The notes under the pieces were generated by a model. That model was not told the origin of the DNA, made no database searches, and worked only from the letters and a program-made list of their open reading frames with translations. A DNA stretch of 64,000 nucleotides from Arachnopeziza araneosa (Eukaryota > Ascomycota > Leotiomycetes > Helotiales > Arachnopezizaceae): NCBI GenBank assembly GCA_003988855.1, contig QYAI01000021.1, positions 1-64,000 of the forward strand. Direction: 5' to 3'. A program made the translations under genes and the position numbers. Positions 24,861-36,842 of this stretch are shown piece by piece. The number at the start of each line of letters is the position of its first letter. Within the stretch, counting starts at the first letter, position 1.

Positions 24861-25915
24861 TACGCACGTAGGACGCAAGATGAGATCACCTCCATGGCGG
24901 CCGCGGGCGTGATCTCGAAACGGCGGGAAATCCTGTGCCACGGCCATGGATACGCTCATTCCCCTTTGCTGCTCGTCTCTTCATCTGTTTACTTATCTTT
25001 ATTTTCTTCACTCCTTCGCATCCCTGATGGGTCTTGCCATTCCCGAATCCTCTGAATCTCTTGATTGGCAAGTGCCCAGCTGGAGCGCAGGAGAGCGGAT
25101 AGGTCCGTCAGATACGACGTTTCTTATTGCGAGTCCCGTCGAGCTGCCATCCCAGATCGTGGGTTCTTGGGGTCAATCATAATAAAATAATCCCATGCTC
25201 TTAGCTGCCAGTGCACCTGCATCCCGCTCTCTCATTCGCCTGCGAGTACCATCCGCTCTGCCTGGCTGCCGCTGGCGACGATGCGCGCGAGAGCCCACAC
25301 AGCCTGCGGAATCGCCATCGCTGCTGGTCGTCCCTTGTGCAACGCCTGGTTGATCCAGCATCGGGGGTTGGGTTGCGGTCATCGACTGGCGGTGGGTGGG
25401 GGGTTGAAACGACGGCCATCTCGCAAAGATTGCTCGTCTGGACATGATGCTGATTTTCCTCTTTTTCTTTCCCTTGGCTGCCATTCCTCGTCCATCTCCC
25501 TCCTCCGAGGAGGAGATCGGGATCAGGAATGCGTGGCGTGTCTTGCCAGGCGAGGAGAATATTTTTAATCCTCCACTGCTGCGCGTAGCGCCGATGCATA
25601 TATTAAATTCATTCTTTATATTCAGGTCGAGCTGAGCTGGGCTGCGTTGAGTCATGGATCATCTACGAGAGAGCACGTCGAGCTTGTTTACTTGACTCGG
25701 TTATACATAATACACTAGGTTAAGCTGGTCTAGACTCGCGCTGGGCTTAGCTCCTGCATCTGCTCAGTATCAGCTACACAACATCTACGTGAGTCAGTTG
25801 GCTTTAATCTCCTGCCTCGACGCGCTGGACTCGGTAGGTACTGAATGTTATTACAGCGGACAGGAACCATTAAATCGGCGCTGAGGATCATAGATTTGAT
25901 CGGCCACGCCGAAAA

Positions 25916-28841
25916 CTAAGATTTCGGCTTCATCGATCTAGCCGGCCTCCTAAACTTCCTCTTATCCTTCCGACTCATCTTGACTCTATCTCTAGTCCCT
26001 TTACCGCCTTCCCAGAAGCCGCCTCCCCCCCTCTTCCCCACCATCGTGCCATGGCAGGAGGAGCAATCCTCCGGTCGATAGTTCTGCTCTCTGCTGCACC
26101 AACCGCAAATCATCCGATTGGCCCACTCGTTTGGATGCTCCTCGCCATCATCGTGGCACTTGTCACACGCATATACTTTCTGGCAGCAGCTGAATCGGAA
26201 CCACTAGATCATCGGAGGGTTAGCCATTTTCTCTTACATTATGTGTTAAGAGTAGGATGCTAGGATGCCGCAGGTGCCGTTGTTTTGAGACTGCATCGCT
26301 CAATGCGTGGTCTCAGGAGCAAGATAAAAAGGAATTGTAGAGCCCGGGATACTTACGCGGTAGGACTTGGAGTAGTGTTTGCAGCGTCCCCTTTTAGGGA
26401 GTTCGGTGCCAGGCTGTAGGCCAAGAGTTTCTTTCTTGCGGCGCGGACCCGCTGAGGGTGGTAGACGGGATGTTGATGAGATGCGGAGAAATTTAACCTG
26501 TGGAATCTTGAACGTGAATTTTTGGTGGCATTCTCGACAGACGTTGCTGGTTGTCTCGCCTTGGACTGAGGTGATACCTGGTGCTGGGTAGGCTGTGGAA
26601 CACTCAGAGCAGGTCGGGATGAATATACTATTCTTGTTAGTGATGAGCTCTGAGCGTTGTTATTGTTTACCTTGGTAGCATATCACCAACGATACAGCCT
26701 TCGAGATCCAAGAATCCTGCTCGTACCGCATGTGCATGAACGAGATCTCGTCGGAAGCCAATGCTGAGTGGGCTGGCACACTTTCTACAGCTTTCAGATT
26801 TTGTAATTCCGTTCTTCAGTCCTTTAACTTCCGTCGTGTCTTTGCATCTTTCACATCTGACTGTGATATTCAAAGTTACAACTTCCAGGAGCTCGATTCC
26901 ATAGAGTTCAATGAATGGAAATGATATTGCGGTTCCCTTTTCTTGATTCGTCTGTAGAGTCTGTTCTTTGTCAGCTTGAACAGCAGCGCCTCCTTCCTCT
27001 TCGCTAGTTTCCTCGTCAGTATCATAGGAGTAAATATCGTCGGAATCAAAGTCGGAACCGTCATCTTCCTCGATCAGCGTCCACTCAGGAGGCCGCGTAA
27101 TGTACTGGATATGGCTTCGTTCAGGATCTTGATGCCCCTGGACTTCCTTTCCTTTGGATTCAGATACTGGTGCAGTTTCTTGAGGAATCTGTGGCGGAAT
27201 TTCTCTACTTTTGAGTTCCAAAGGCGTCTTGGCAAGAACATGCATATTCTGTGCCAGGTAGTTCATCCGTCCCATAAGCGTCAATTCATTTTGCTCAGCT
27301 GATTTCTTCTCAAATCCAATCTCAACCGGTTTCGACTCTTGGGTGTCAACACCTTCGAGTTGAACTCGACAGGTTTGTAGAGGGTACAGGAGAGGAACAA
27401 AGAGTTGCACGCTTTTGACTGCTCTCAGCCCGATTGGAAGCTCAGCTCTACGTTTTGGCTCAATAGGAAGCGTGTAAGCGATTCCATCACCAGATTTCTT
27501 ATAGAGTGGAAGACGCCCCATTCGAGCCTCAAGTTGTCTAGTTTCACTCTCTCTTCTCTTGGATGCTTCCGCCTTCTGTTGAAGAGTAAAAACCTCTACA
27601 GGCTTTACAGGAGCGGGAGCTGTGATTTGAGACGTGCTCAAAGATTCCAAGTTCTGACTACGTTTAGGCTGAGTTGGAGGCTCTACAGACCTGGATGGGA
27701 GTGAGAGATGCCGGGTATCCTTATTGGGCATCAACTTGATCGTCTCGGCTTTCGGTGCAGACAAAAACACCTCCAGATTCTTATCAAGCAATTTCACAAG
27801 CTCGAGAAGAGTTGCATCAAGCTTCTCCTCAGCCAGACTGTCGAAACCACGTTCAACGTTCAAGGCAAATCCTCGAGGGATATCCTTGTTACCAACTTTC
27901 AAAGTTGGTCTGGCTTGTGGATATGGCACTGGAACCAGAAGTAAACATTCCAACGACGCCATCTCGAATGGAAAGTCCGGATCAGATGGAGCGAGGTTGA
28001 ACTTCAGCTGGGTAGATCCATTTTGCATAATCTCTTTGGGAGAGAACCTACGGCGAACCTGACCGAGTTGGAATTGCCGAGGATCTTGAAGTTGGGCTTG
28101 TGGTACAGGCTTCGGAACCACTCGTGATGCTGCGACAGGCTGTGTCACTGCTTGTCGACGGTCTTGAACCATGCCGTCTTCTGTGACAATCTGACCTAAA
28201 CCGGAAGTTTCGGGCAGTGTTGGCTTCGTCATGGTCGCTTGTGGGAGCCGGCTATCATGGTGCAGGAATGGACATTCATTGCCAGCACGACAATATCCTA
28301 TAATGTGATCAGCTTCTGATCGCGTATGACAGCGTTGCCGTCCAGCCTCTCTTGCTGGTCATATTATCACGTGGAGAGGCTGGGATGCAACTCCCCATCT
28401 CTCCTCATCATAAAGCCAGATGGAGAAGGTTCGTTCCCAACAACAATCTGATATCAAGCGTCTTCGCCCCCACGCTCGTGAAGATGAAAATCACTTGATG
28501 GCAATGGTATGCTGCGGAACACAGTCTGCATATGCAAATAAAACCTGCATGAAGCCAATGAAAATATTGCAGAGGGAGGGAAAAAAGGTGAAATACCGGT
28601 CTTGCTGAAATACCTACAGACCCTGGTTTTGGACGAATGCTCAGTGTCGGAATGCTCCTCGTTTAGGTCTGCCAGCACATCAGTCAAGACGCATCTGACC
28701 CCAAGCTTCCGCAGCGGACAGCCACATTCTGCACCGGATCCTGGTTGCGCAACGGGCTGAAGGCTGTGTGGAAGACTCGAGAAGGCGGTGAAGAAGGCGT
28801 GCGAGCTTACCTGTTGGTTGTGTTGCGCCTTGCACGCTCAT
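25916..28841 (-). CDS. CCCH- and CHY-type zinc-finger protein
   Basis: Five exons: 28811-28841, 28597-28668, 26671-28297, 26357-26627 and 25916-26203; phases agree, 762 aa. Exon 1 supplies only ten codons (MSVQGATQPT plus one base). The splice from exon 2 to exon 3 completes an N-terminal C-x8-C-x5-C-x3-H finger (CRYFSKTGYCRAGNECPFLH, about residues 27-46), a probable RNA-binding finger. A long middle contains a TDEETSEEEGG acidic patch. The C-terminal third carries paired cysteines (CERCKD, CRKCA, CSECS, CRECH) and then the CHY zinc finger: RCKHYSKSYRWFRFSCC, ACDKCHDD, CGWCSREQ and CSSCHG. The tail is basic. CHY domains bind several zinc ions; the cellular role of this fungal architecture is not known to me. 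An ATG at 28232 would drop the CCCH finger and is less likely the start. Confidence 0.85.
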
Positions 28842-30391
28842 GATCGGGAGGGATCCTGGGGAAGGACAAGCGGATGATCGAGGCACTTGGGATGATGCTG
28901 CTGCTGCTGTGGCGCCGGGAAACCACAGAAGCTGGAGGGAGATAGGCAGGTCGGATGAAGCGATGCACCGCTTTATGAGTTGTCGTCGTGAGAGGAGTGG
29001 GAATTAGTCATGCTGGAAGCTTCCTCGCACCGTGACTCTTCCAAGTCCTGCCTCAGGTATGAGTCAGAAGAGTGATGCAGGAAAATGTCACAATGTCATT
29101 ACCCGTTTTGAGTATGAGTCTTTGTAATAATGAATTTAAAATATCATTTCTTGATTCTTATCATTGCCCATCCTTGTGGGAGCCCGGAGAATTGTTCGGA
29201 GAGAGCCATGCTCGGAGAGAGCCATGTCGTAGGTGGCGGCCATGATTGAATCCTCACCTCTCGGCTTGGATCCTTCGCACATAAAGACTCCAAACAATGA
29301 CCACCGTCAACCGGCTGGGAGCATGAATTCTTGGTTACCGACTGAACAACCGGGCGCACCCTTCTTGCGACGTTCCAACTGTTCAGTCTCACTTCCCCGC
29401 TGTAGCATGATACGAACGTACCTATCCCCTCGATTGATAGAGCTGTTGTTGACATTGCCGAGGATCTCTTCTACCCCAAACAGGACATCCCAAAGCCATC
29501 ATTGTGCCATTATTGTGCCATCATTGTACCATTATTGTCCTTGCAACCCGAGCTCCTTTTCTCCTCTTTGTTCATTGTCGAGCAGGTCGATAGCGAAATA
29601 TCAGGTGACCCGCTGTTTCAACCAGGCGCGGACCACGTTACACGCGCCTCAAAGCTTGATGTTTCATCTGCCTTGATTGGTTGGCAGTCAACAACCAAAT
29701 GTTTCTTCCTCAAGGCCATCTTTCCACTCCAATCCCTTCAACCTCAAGCCGTTTCGAATATACACAATAGCCCATCCAACGACCATCCGACTTCTCGTGG
29801 AGGCTGTGAATATCCAGGGGTTCTTGCAGCCTCATCACTCAAGATGCAGTCGACCGGCCACTCTCAGTCAATCATTCTCATGATTCTTGGCATTGTCGAG
29901 GCCCAGATCTGTTTTACTCTCAAGGTAGAGACCAAGAGTTGGGCCTATCTCCTGCGCTCTTTGAATCTTCTCGTCCGAACTTGAAAAGGGGACTTTCTTT
30001 GTCTGGTAGTGATCCGTACCTTCCCATCGACCAGGGCTATTGTGCCAAACTCATAAACCATGAGTGAGTCCTCGAAAGAATAAGTCTTTGCTTGCACATT
30101 CAATATTAGATTTGTTTTCTTGTTCAACTTCTTTGTCGTTATTCATTCACCTTCTCTCCTATTGTGCTGGACTCACAATACTTTCCTTGTCAATACTTCT
30201 TGTGTGCCTCACAACAAAGCGTTCTTGAATATTCGAAACTTCTTTCTCTAGGCCCTAGTTAAATATCCACGACGGTTCAATCCTCACTTCTCTCCAATTA
30301 TCACAGTCAGCGTTTACAGCTACAGCTTACCAAGCTACAACTTCCATCACACCACGACTACAACTTTCAACAACACCACAACATCTTGACG
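28842..30391. other. Intergenic region between CHY gene and LPMO
   Basis: Divergent promoter region of about 1.5 kb. It has a 12-nt repeat (ATTGTGCCATT-like, four copies at 29490-29539) and a CA/AC-rich stretch just before the LPMO start, as is common in fungal leaders. No gene supported. Confidence 0.6.
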
Positions 30392-31597
30392 ATGTTCTCT
30401 ACTATTTTCGCTGTCTTGGCCGTTGCCGGCTCTGTTCATGCACATATGGATCTCTCATTTCCTCCACCGTTGCGGTCCAAGTTCAACCCTCACGCCGTGT
30501 CAGCCTCGATCGACTACTCCATGACATCCCCACTCGCTGGCGATGGCAGCAACTTCCCCTGCAAGGGTTATCAAACCGATATGGCAGATCCAACTGGAGC
30601 AGGCATGTCAGTCGCCACATTCAATGCTGGGTCTTCATACAATTTCACGGTTGAGGGTGGAGCTGTCCACGGTGGTGGATCATGTCAAGTCGCTCTCAGC
30701 TACGATCAAGGCAAAACCATGAAAGTCATCCACTCATATATTGGCTCCTGTCCATTGACTTCGGGACAATCCTTCGACTTCACCGTCCCTTCTGACGCTA
30801 CGACTGGCTCGGCCATGTTTGTGTGGAACTGGTATAACATGATCGGGAACCGTGAAATCTATCAAAATTGTGCCTCGGTGACAATTGCCGCTGGTTCTTC
30901 ATCAAAGTCGCGAGCAGCTCCTACCGTAGCCTTCGCGGACCGACCAGATCTGTTTGTCGCCAATCTCGGAAACGGCTGTACGACCGTCGAAGGAAAGGAG
31001 GTTCTCTTCCCTAACCCAGGCCCTTCAGAAGATGTGACCACCAAGCAGACCGTTTCGGACGATTCCGGTTCCTTCACAGGAACTTGTGCGGCAGTCAAGG
31101 GAGTCGGCGGTGAGTCTGGCTCTAGCTCAGGGTCCACAGGATCAACAGGAGCAGGCGCCAGCAGCGTAGCACCAGCAGCTTCTGTAGCCTCAACCGAATC
31201 CTCTGCCCAAGCAGTTACACCAACTCCTTCCGCAACCTCCATCGTCTCCATCCAAATCATCCCAACCTCAGACGCAACTCCTCCCGCTTCTGCTACCGGA
31301 TTTGTGGCCTCCTCTGTCACCGCATCAGTCACACCCGCGGCCTCCGCCGCTGCACCATCCTCAACCGGCACAGTGTCATCAGGATCAATCCTCCCTAGCA
31401 AAGACGGTCTATGCGGTGGAAGTCAAACCTGCTCCAACTCCGGATGGGGCCACTGCTGTTCTTCGGCTGGCTTCTGCGGTATCGGTGATCCGTGGTGCGG
31501 TACTGGTTGTCAGGGTGCTTTTGGACAGTGTGGGTCCTTTACCAATTCTACCTCCTCTGCTGTTGCGGCGAGGAGATTGAGAGTCTTCCGTGGTTGA
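30392..31597 (+). CDS. AA11 chitin-active lytic polysaccharide monooxygenase with CBM18
   Basis: Single-exon, 401 aa. ATG at 30392 is chosen because it gives a clean signal peptide (residues 1-17) whose removal exposes His18 followed by Met, the N-terminal copper ligand of LPMOs. AA11 hallmarks follow in order: NFPCK, AVHGGGSCQ (His93, second copper ligand), KVIHSYIGSCP, then WNWYNMIGNREIYQNCA (its Tyr is the likely axial residue). After the catalytic domain (about 18-180) comes a long Ser/Thr/Ala/Pro linker. Then a hevein-like CBM18 (about 345-385): CGGSQTCSNSGWGHCC, FCGIGDPWCGTGCQ, FGQCG. AA11 enzymes oxidatively cleave chitin outside the cell, and CBM18 binds chitin. Roles could be cell-wall remodelling, mycoparasitism or recycling; the sequence does not decide. 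Confidence 0.93.
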   Translation: MFSTIFAVLAVAGSVHAHMDLSFPPPLRSKFNPHAVSASIDYSMTSPLAGDGSNFPCKGYQTDMADPTGAGMSVATFNAGSSYNFTVEGGAVHGGGSCQVALSYDQGKTMKVIHSYIGSCPLTSGQSFDFTVPSDATTGSAMFVWNWYNMIGNREIYQNCASVTIAAGSSSKSRAAPTVAFADRPDLFVANLGNGCTTVEGKEVLFPNPGPSEDVTTKQTVSDDSGSFTGTCAAVKGVGGESGSSSGSTGSTGAGASSVAPAASVASTESSAQAVTPTPSATSIVSIQIIPTSDATPPASATGFVASSVTASVTPAASAAAPSSTGTVSSGSILPSKDGLCGGSQTCSNSGWGHCCSSAGFCGIGDPWCGTGCQGAFGQCGSFTNSTSSAVAARRLRVFRG

Positions 31598-33383
31598 GAG
31601 GCAGTCTTTCTGTATATTTCTTCTCTTCCTTCTGTATAAGAAGCGGATTCAACAGACGGGTAGATGTAAAAATAAGAGTCCGGCACTCATTCAAACATGC
31701 ATGGGTGGCGCATGGCGTTTAGGGAATTAGAATGAAGACAAATCAAAAAACTTGGCTCTGTAATGTGATTCATGATAATAACTTGAGAAGATAGGAGGGT
31801 ACTGCAAACTAAACAGTACCTATCATTTTATGTGATACACCCAGTTCTAGTACCACTCGGGACTAACATTGTTATTAATTTGTTCTTCACATCTCTTGAG
31901 CTGCTTCCTCATTATTTACTACCTGCTCATGCAATCCATCTAGAAAACATCTCCAACCACCCATCCCACCATCTAAATCCCATCTGAAATAAGCACAAGA
32001 TCAAGACACCACCTCCCGAATCAACACGCTGAACCGTTGTCAACTCCTCGTCTTATTTTCGTTGTAGAACCGACGTGTAGATCCAGAAGTACGGCACCCA
32101 TTCTCGTCGCAGGAGAATCCCTCTCTTTCGTGATCCCTGGATTATGGAACGGTGGAGTTTGGTCCGGGATATGGGTTGTCGGGGTGTGAGGGGTGAGGTG
32201 GTCTAGTCATGTCTTGTTTGTAAGAATATAAACATCAAAATAAAATATGGAAGGAAAGGGGGAGGATGGGAGAGAGTCGTGGGGTGTTTTTCGGTGACAC
32301 TTGGATTGGATCTGAAGCGTGACCTTAAGAATCCGTGTATCGAGAGGTGTTGTTTGGTGTGACGGAGCTGCGCGATTGTGCTTTAGCCGTGGCGGTGATT
32401 GTAAATATATGATCGCAGAGACTGTATCGATCTCTCTTGAGTTGGTGGAGTGATGGATTATTTACTTGACATGCTTTCATCCTTTTCAGTACCGTTTCCA
32501 CCCCGAAAATAAACGCCTATATCGATTTCGTCGAGGGAATTGTGAGTTGGATGAGTCAGGGCCATTGGGATTACTATGCTCGTTCGCACCAAGTCTGCTT
32601 GTCTCCCTGTACTTGGATTTCTTTAGGGAGGCGTGATTCTCAAAAACATTTATATCTGAAGCTGGGCTGCTCTCACGCAGACTGCAACGGGGTTCTGGGC
32701 TGGAATGTAAACGCATCTCTTCACATAAAATGAATCCGAAAGAGGAAAAGAAGGTTGAAATCTTACACTGCTTTTATAGCTGCTCTTCTCGGGTTCAAAT
32801 AGTTTATATTACGGGAAAGGAATTGTATTTATTCTGCAACAAAACCGAGAGTAATTTCTACTAGGAATGTCAATATAGAAATAACCGGCCTCCATGGGTG
32901 TCTTATTTACGATAGAATTCCAATTAGATACATCGACGTGTTTCAGTTCTCGGTACTTCGAGTCCCTGAACAAGAGGAAATCGACACTTACAAAGGCGTT
33001 TCATATTGGGGAACTTTAAATGTCTATTACAAAGATTCGCTTGTGAAACCATTCACCGAGACTCAAGTGAATAGTATCTTGTCATATCCCTGTGGAGAGT
33101 CGAGTTAACTTGCTGTCTTTTGATGATGTGCTCAGTACGATGGCTACTAAGCATTGCTTTGGCATACAACCGTATAGAGTAGACAATCTAAGATACCAAA
33201 TACGCGGTTACAAGCAATTCAGTAATGAATTTGACACCTTCATTCTCAGCCGTGGCCTCGTCTGAGTCCACAGAGACTTAGAACTCTTAAACTCCATCTC
33301 GAACCAGAGGATCCACTTCAGGAGAACATAAACTACATTTGAACGCTAATGCTGATAGATAGAATTGATATTTACAAGAAAGA
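31598..33383. other. Gene-free stretch
   Basis: AT-richer intergenic DNA of 1.8 kb between convergent genes. Only short frames with no domains. Nothing else seen. Confidence 0.6.
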
Positions 33384-34665
33384 CTAAGACTTTCCGTCAT
33401 CTGTAAGCTTTGTTGTTACTCGATCCGTCTGGTTCTCTGCTGCCGAGGGACTTTCTGTTCCTTCTACCGGCCCACCAGATTCCTCATCTGCCATGTTTCT
33501 TTCGGATTCGGATCCAGATCCTGATCCCACGGCAAGCCCTTGCTGTTCATTTACTGAAGTCAGGTTAACGCCGCTTTGATAAGTGGTTGGGATCCAACTC
33601 GGTTGGGGCAAGAACGGAGGAGGAATGATGCCGACGCGAAGAAGGAGGTTTCGAGCAGGAGACTTCAATGGAGGGAGGCACGCAGCGATTAAGCCAACCA
33701 GCTCCTCAAGTTTTGCCCATATGGAGCTGACTACCATTCCAGATAGTAGATCGGTCGTTCCAAAGGTATGGAAGGTGCTCATCTTGATTCCTGCAATGGC
33801 TGTTGCAAAAAGACCCATGCCCATCAGGCATCCGATGAGGATCTTCTCTGGTCGGGGTCGGCGCAACATGCGGATGAGGTGCAAGGGCATGAGAGCGAGA
33901 AGGAGATCAATGGCTGTGACGAGTGCTGTGATGTTGTCAATACATGTGCTGATTCACTGCATAGATTAGACTTACACGATGCTGTCCAAGCATAGTTCAT
34001 CGTATATTTCCTGTCCCAGCAATACACAGTAGTCGAGAGATCCCAATTCGCTTTAATCGGATGACACGCGGCGAGCAGAAACAGCAGCAAGCCGATAGAT
34101 ATCAGAATTTGCAGGCCTATCACGCCCCATAGCGTACCTCTCCAGAGCTGTCCGGTGTTGAAACGGATAAGGGAGTAAGCTACAGATATTCGGACTAGGG
34201 CGATGGATAGAATCCATAGTAGTTCCGTCACCCAAATACATTTGAATGCTATTACTCGATTTGTGGGGGAGACAAAGGCATAGTTGTGACCCCAGCCATG
34301 TGCTGCAGCTGCAGCTTGAACTACGTATCCTGTGAGGGAGAGGATCTGGATTTTGTCAGTGATTGGGGCATAGAACTCTTACTAGTCAGTTCATATTAGG
34401 AAAAACATTGAAAGGTGACGGAAATTGGAATTCCCAAGTCTTCTGAAAACAACTCCATTGATTTGGGTAGGTCTATCTGGCTGGAATTGACTCTCCTCAC
34501 CTCAGCAACAGCAATCATATAATCATCAGCAACCACTTTTCTCGCACTGACTTTCGTCCATATCCGGGCCACGCAAACTCCAAACGCGATAACAGTCAGA
34601 ATCCCACAAGGAACGAGATACTTGTAGGCTATGCTGACATCGTGAGTGGGAGGTCGAGCGGCCAT
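33384..34665 (-). CDS. Pth11-like seven-transmembrane (fungal rhodopsin-domain) protein
   Basis: Three exons: 34501-34665, 33976-34345 and 33384-33925; phases agree, 358 aa. The sequence shows successive hydrophobic helices, starting with YLVPCGILTVIAFGVCVARI (about residues 15-34), and family signatures: ADDYMI after helix 1-2, a YVVQAAAAAHGWGH segment resembling the family's GxGxH loop, LLWILSIALVRISVAY, then NWDLSTTVYCW and a TAIDLLLALMP helix before the cytosolic tail. The tail (about 300-358) is Ser/Glu-rich. This architecture is the fungal integral membrane family that includes Magnaporthe Pth11. It lacks the extracellular CFEM domain of Pth11 itself. Function as a surface receptor is inferred from the family. 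Confidence 0.85.
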
Positions 34666-35422
34666 CAGTCTTGATCTCTGCCTATCTCTCCGAGCCGCAG
34701 AGGCTGAGGTTGAAGTTCACGTCGCGAGGGGGCATGGAAAGACTAGAAGGCAATGGAGCCTTCTGTCCTGAGAACAATGCAGGGAGCGGCCGTTATATTT
34801 GTCGTCTGAGGAGCGGCTTGGCTTGGCTTGAATTAAGGTTGTTATTTGGAATCATGGGGCGTCATAAGTTTTCTGGTCAATCTCCCCTTCCACAGTCCAC
34901 TCCCTCTCCTATCTTAGATTTCCATCGTGTCTGCCGTCTCTGGGAGGGAGGGAGGGAGGGACGGAAGGGGATATCCTATCGGCTTCCCTCCAAGCACCCG
35001 GCACGCTGAGGGATCGGCGGTTCCTCTTGATTTGGGTGCGATATTGGGGCACGGCATGATGTCGGCGCTCGCGGGGAACGCCCGGATGAGCCGCTTTGGG
35101 GCATGCTGCATTCAGATAGGCTACCAAGTTTGGGCTGCCCTGCCCAAGCCCAAGGTCCCGGGTGGAGGAGATGTCTCCCTCTTGGTCATGGAATTCCTGT
35201 TTCCAGAACAGAACAGGCTGCATATCCGGCTGGCATGCAGAAGCTTCCGAAATGAAACGGATGGACGGTACCGTGGGTTCGGTTCGTGTAGCACCCGATC
35301 TGCTATGTGCAACTCTTTGTAGCTTCGCGGCTTGCTCTCTTCGGCTTCCCGCTCGGCATGAGCCCAAGATTCAAGCAATCGAATTTTATTACGGATTTCT
35401 AGATATAGCTATCGATGCTCCG
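34666..35422. other. Intergenic region
   Basis: GC-rich patch with a short GGGA run near 34945. A 152-codon minus-strand frame (34909-35367) shows no domain and is not called. Confidence 0.5.
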
Positions 35423-36435
35423 CTAAATATACCAATACTCATATTCTACTGTCCAATTTTGGGATACTAGACTGGCGTGGGACTTTGGATCCAAACACGC
35501 TCTCTTTGCACTTTCTCTCCCTCGGAATTGCCATTCCAGATAATCCACCGCTGCTATGCCAAACTTACCACCATTGGTAGCAAAATACGTTCCATAATGG
35601 CCTGTATCCAGGCTCGCTTTGAAGCGAGGCAAGCCTTGGTTGAGAAGGGCATAGTCTTGCGTGGCCTTGAGCAGTATTAGCATCCAGCTGCATCTATTTT
35701 CAGGAAACCTACCAAAGGAGACGTGAAATCTAACGGTCCTCCCTCAAACCAGGCTACCGGTTTGTATATTTCTTCAAGGAGGTACGTTTTGTCGCTTTCA
35801 AAGATGCCGATATCGAAAAGCACGATTCGCTTCACTCTCTCGTCATGGTAGGCAGTGGAAAGCGCCTCCAACCCGCCACAACTATGGCCTGCCGTCGCGA
35901 TTTTATGCGTATCGATCTTTCCGTATTTTTTGGCACCATCAGTGAATGCCCAATCAATCGCCGCTCTCGACATAGCGACGGTCGAGAAGATGGCGGGATT
36001 TCCATCAAAACCACCTGGGAGGCCTGCTGCTGCAACCACATATCCATAGCTTGCAATCTCGGTCAAGAAGAACTCATAAGCCGCACCATCCGTCTCACAG
36101 ATCCCGTTCGACCAAGAGATGAACGGTAGCTTCACTCTATCAGGCGGTGAAATGGGTGCGTAGATAGTGTGGTTGGGGAGTAGAGAGTCGGTGTATTTCT
36201 GAGCTGGGTACGGCCCGCTGCCGGTAGTTAGCACACCAGGGCTGGTGGGTGCTTCAGGCCCAGTAGCAAGAGTTGGAGGAACTGGATACAAGATTGCGAG
36301 TTCAGCAGCGCTGGATGAAAAAATGCCGCCAGGAACATCAGGGTCGTCACCAGTGGGTGGGAAGTATCCAGGGCTGGGAACAAACTCGCCTCTCCCCAAC
36401 GCCAGAAACGCGAGAAAGAGAAAATGGGAATACAT
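35423..36435 (-). CDS. Secreted alpha/beta hydrolase
   Basis: Two exons: 35713-36435 and 35423-35665, with a 47-nt intron (GTAGGT, branch GCTAAT, acceptor AAG), giving 321 aa. The ATG at 36435 yields an N-terminal hydrophobic leader (YSHFLFLAFLALG), consistent with secretion. It has the alpha/beta-hydrolase fold: strand LPFISWSNGICE, the oxyanion-side region VVAAAGLPGGF, and the nucleophile elbow GHSCGG with Ser185. The acid and His are not certain; a His lies in DTGHYGTYF near the C-terminus. It resembles chlorophyllase/PAF-acetylhydrolase/dienelactone-type hydrolases rather than cutinases. The substrate cannot be told. Without splicing, the first exon would end shortly after LDFTSPL in a stop. 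Confidence 0.78.
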
Positions 36436-36842
36436 TTCAACGTCAATGAGGTAATCCTTGACGGAGATGGTCAAGGGGATATGTACCTACTTATATATTC
36501 ATCGGCCCGCATCCGGATTGGATTAATGGGCGGTTATCGAGCTGTTCCTAAGAAATTCTGGACGCCGAAGATGCAAGCCGAGATGTCAAGACACTGCTCA
36601 GGTGGAAGATGCGTGCCGATATCATGACGCCGTCAGCAGAATTTTGGTCACGATTAATGGAGAGTGCAAGCCGAAATGCATGAGGAGCGGGAGCGGGGCA
36701 GCAGGACCCCACTCTCTGGGATGAGAAGCGAGCGGAGACTGAAAGTGTAAGAAATAAATCGACATTCAGTTGTGAAGAATCACTAATATGAAAACATTTC
36801 TGATGTCGACTTGATCATAGGTTTCAAAGATGCCGTGTTCAG

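Larger units (their letters stand above)
13267..25915. other. 12.6-kb gene-free, GC-rich microsatellite field
   Basis: No frame shows a domain, a conserved motif or a coherent exon series. The longest frames (14578-15273 and 17443-18084, plus) start with GTG and overlap equally long frames on other strands. The DNA carries at least ten different short tandem repeats (main ones listed separately). It could be a long regulatory or untranslated leader region of the divergent flanking genes; nothing in the sequence proves this. Confidence 0.6.

Noticed and set aside
29502..29984. 160-codon plus-strand frame upstream of the LPMO
   Set aside because: The early part covers a 12-nt tandem repeat, and no domain or splice structure is visible.
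30862..31401. 179-codon minus-strand frame inside the LPMO
   Set aside because: Antisense shadow of the Ser/Thr/Ala-rich linker.
34909..35367. 152-codon minus-strand frame
   Set aside because: GC-rich, Arg/Pro-rich product without any recognisable domain and no conserved start context.
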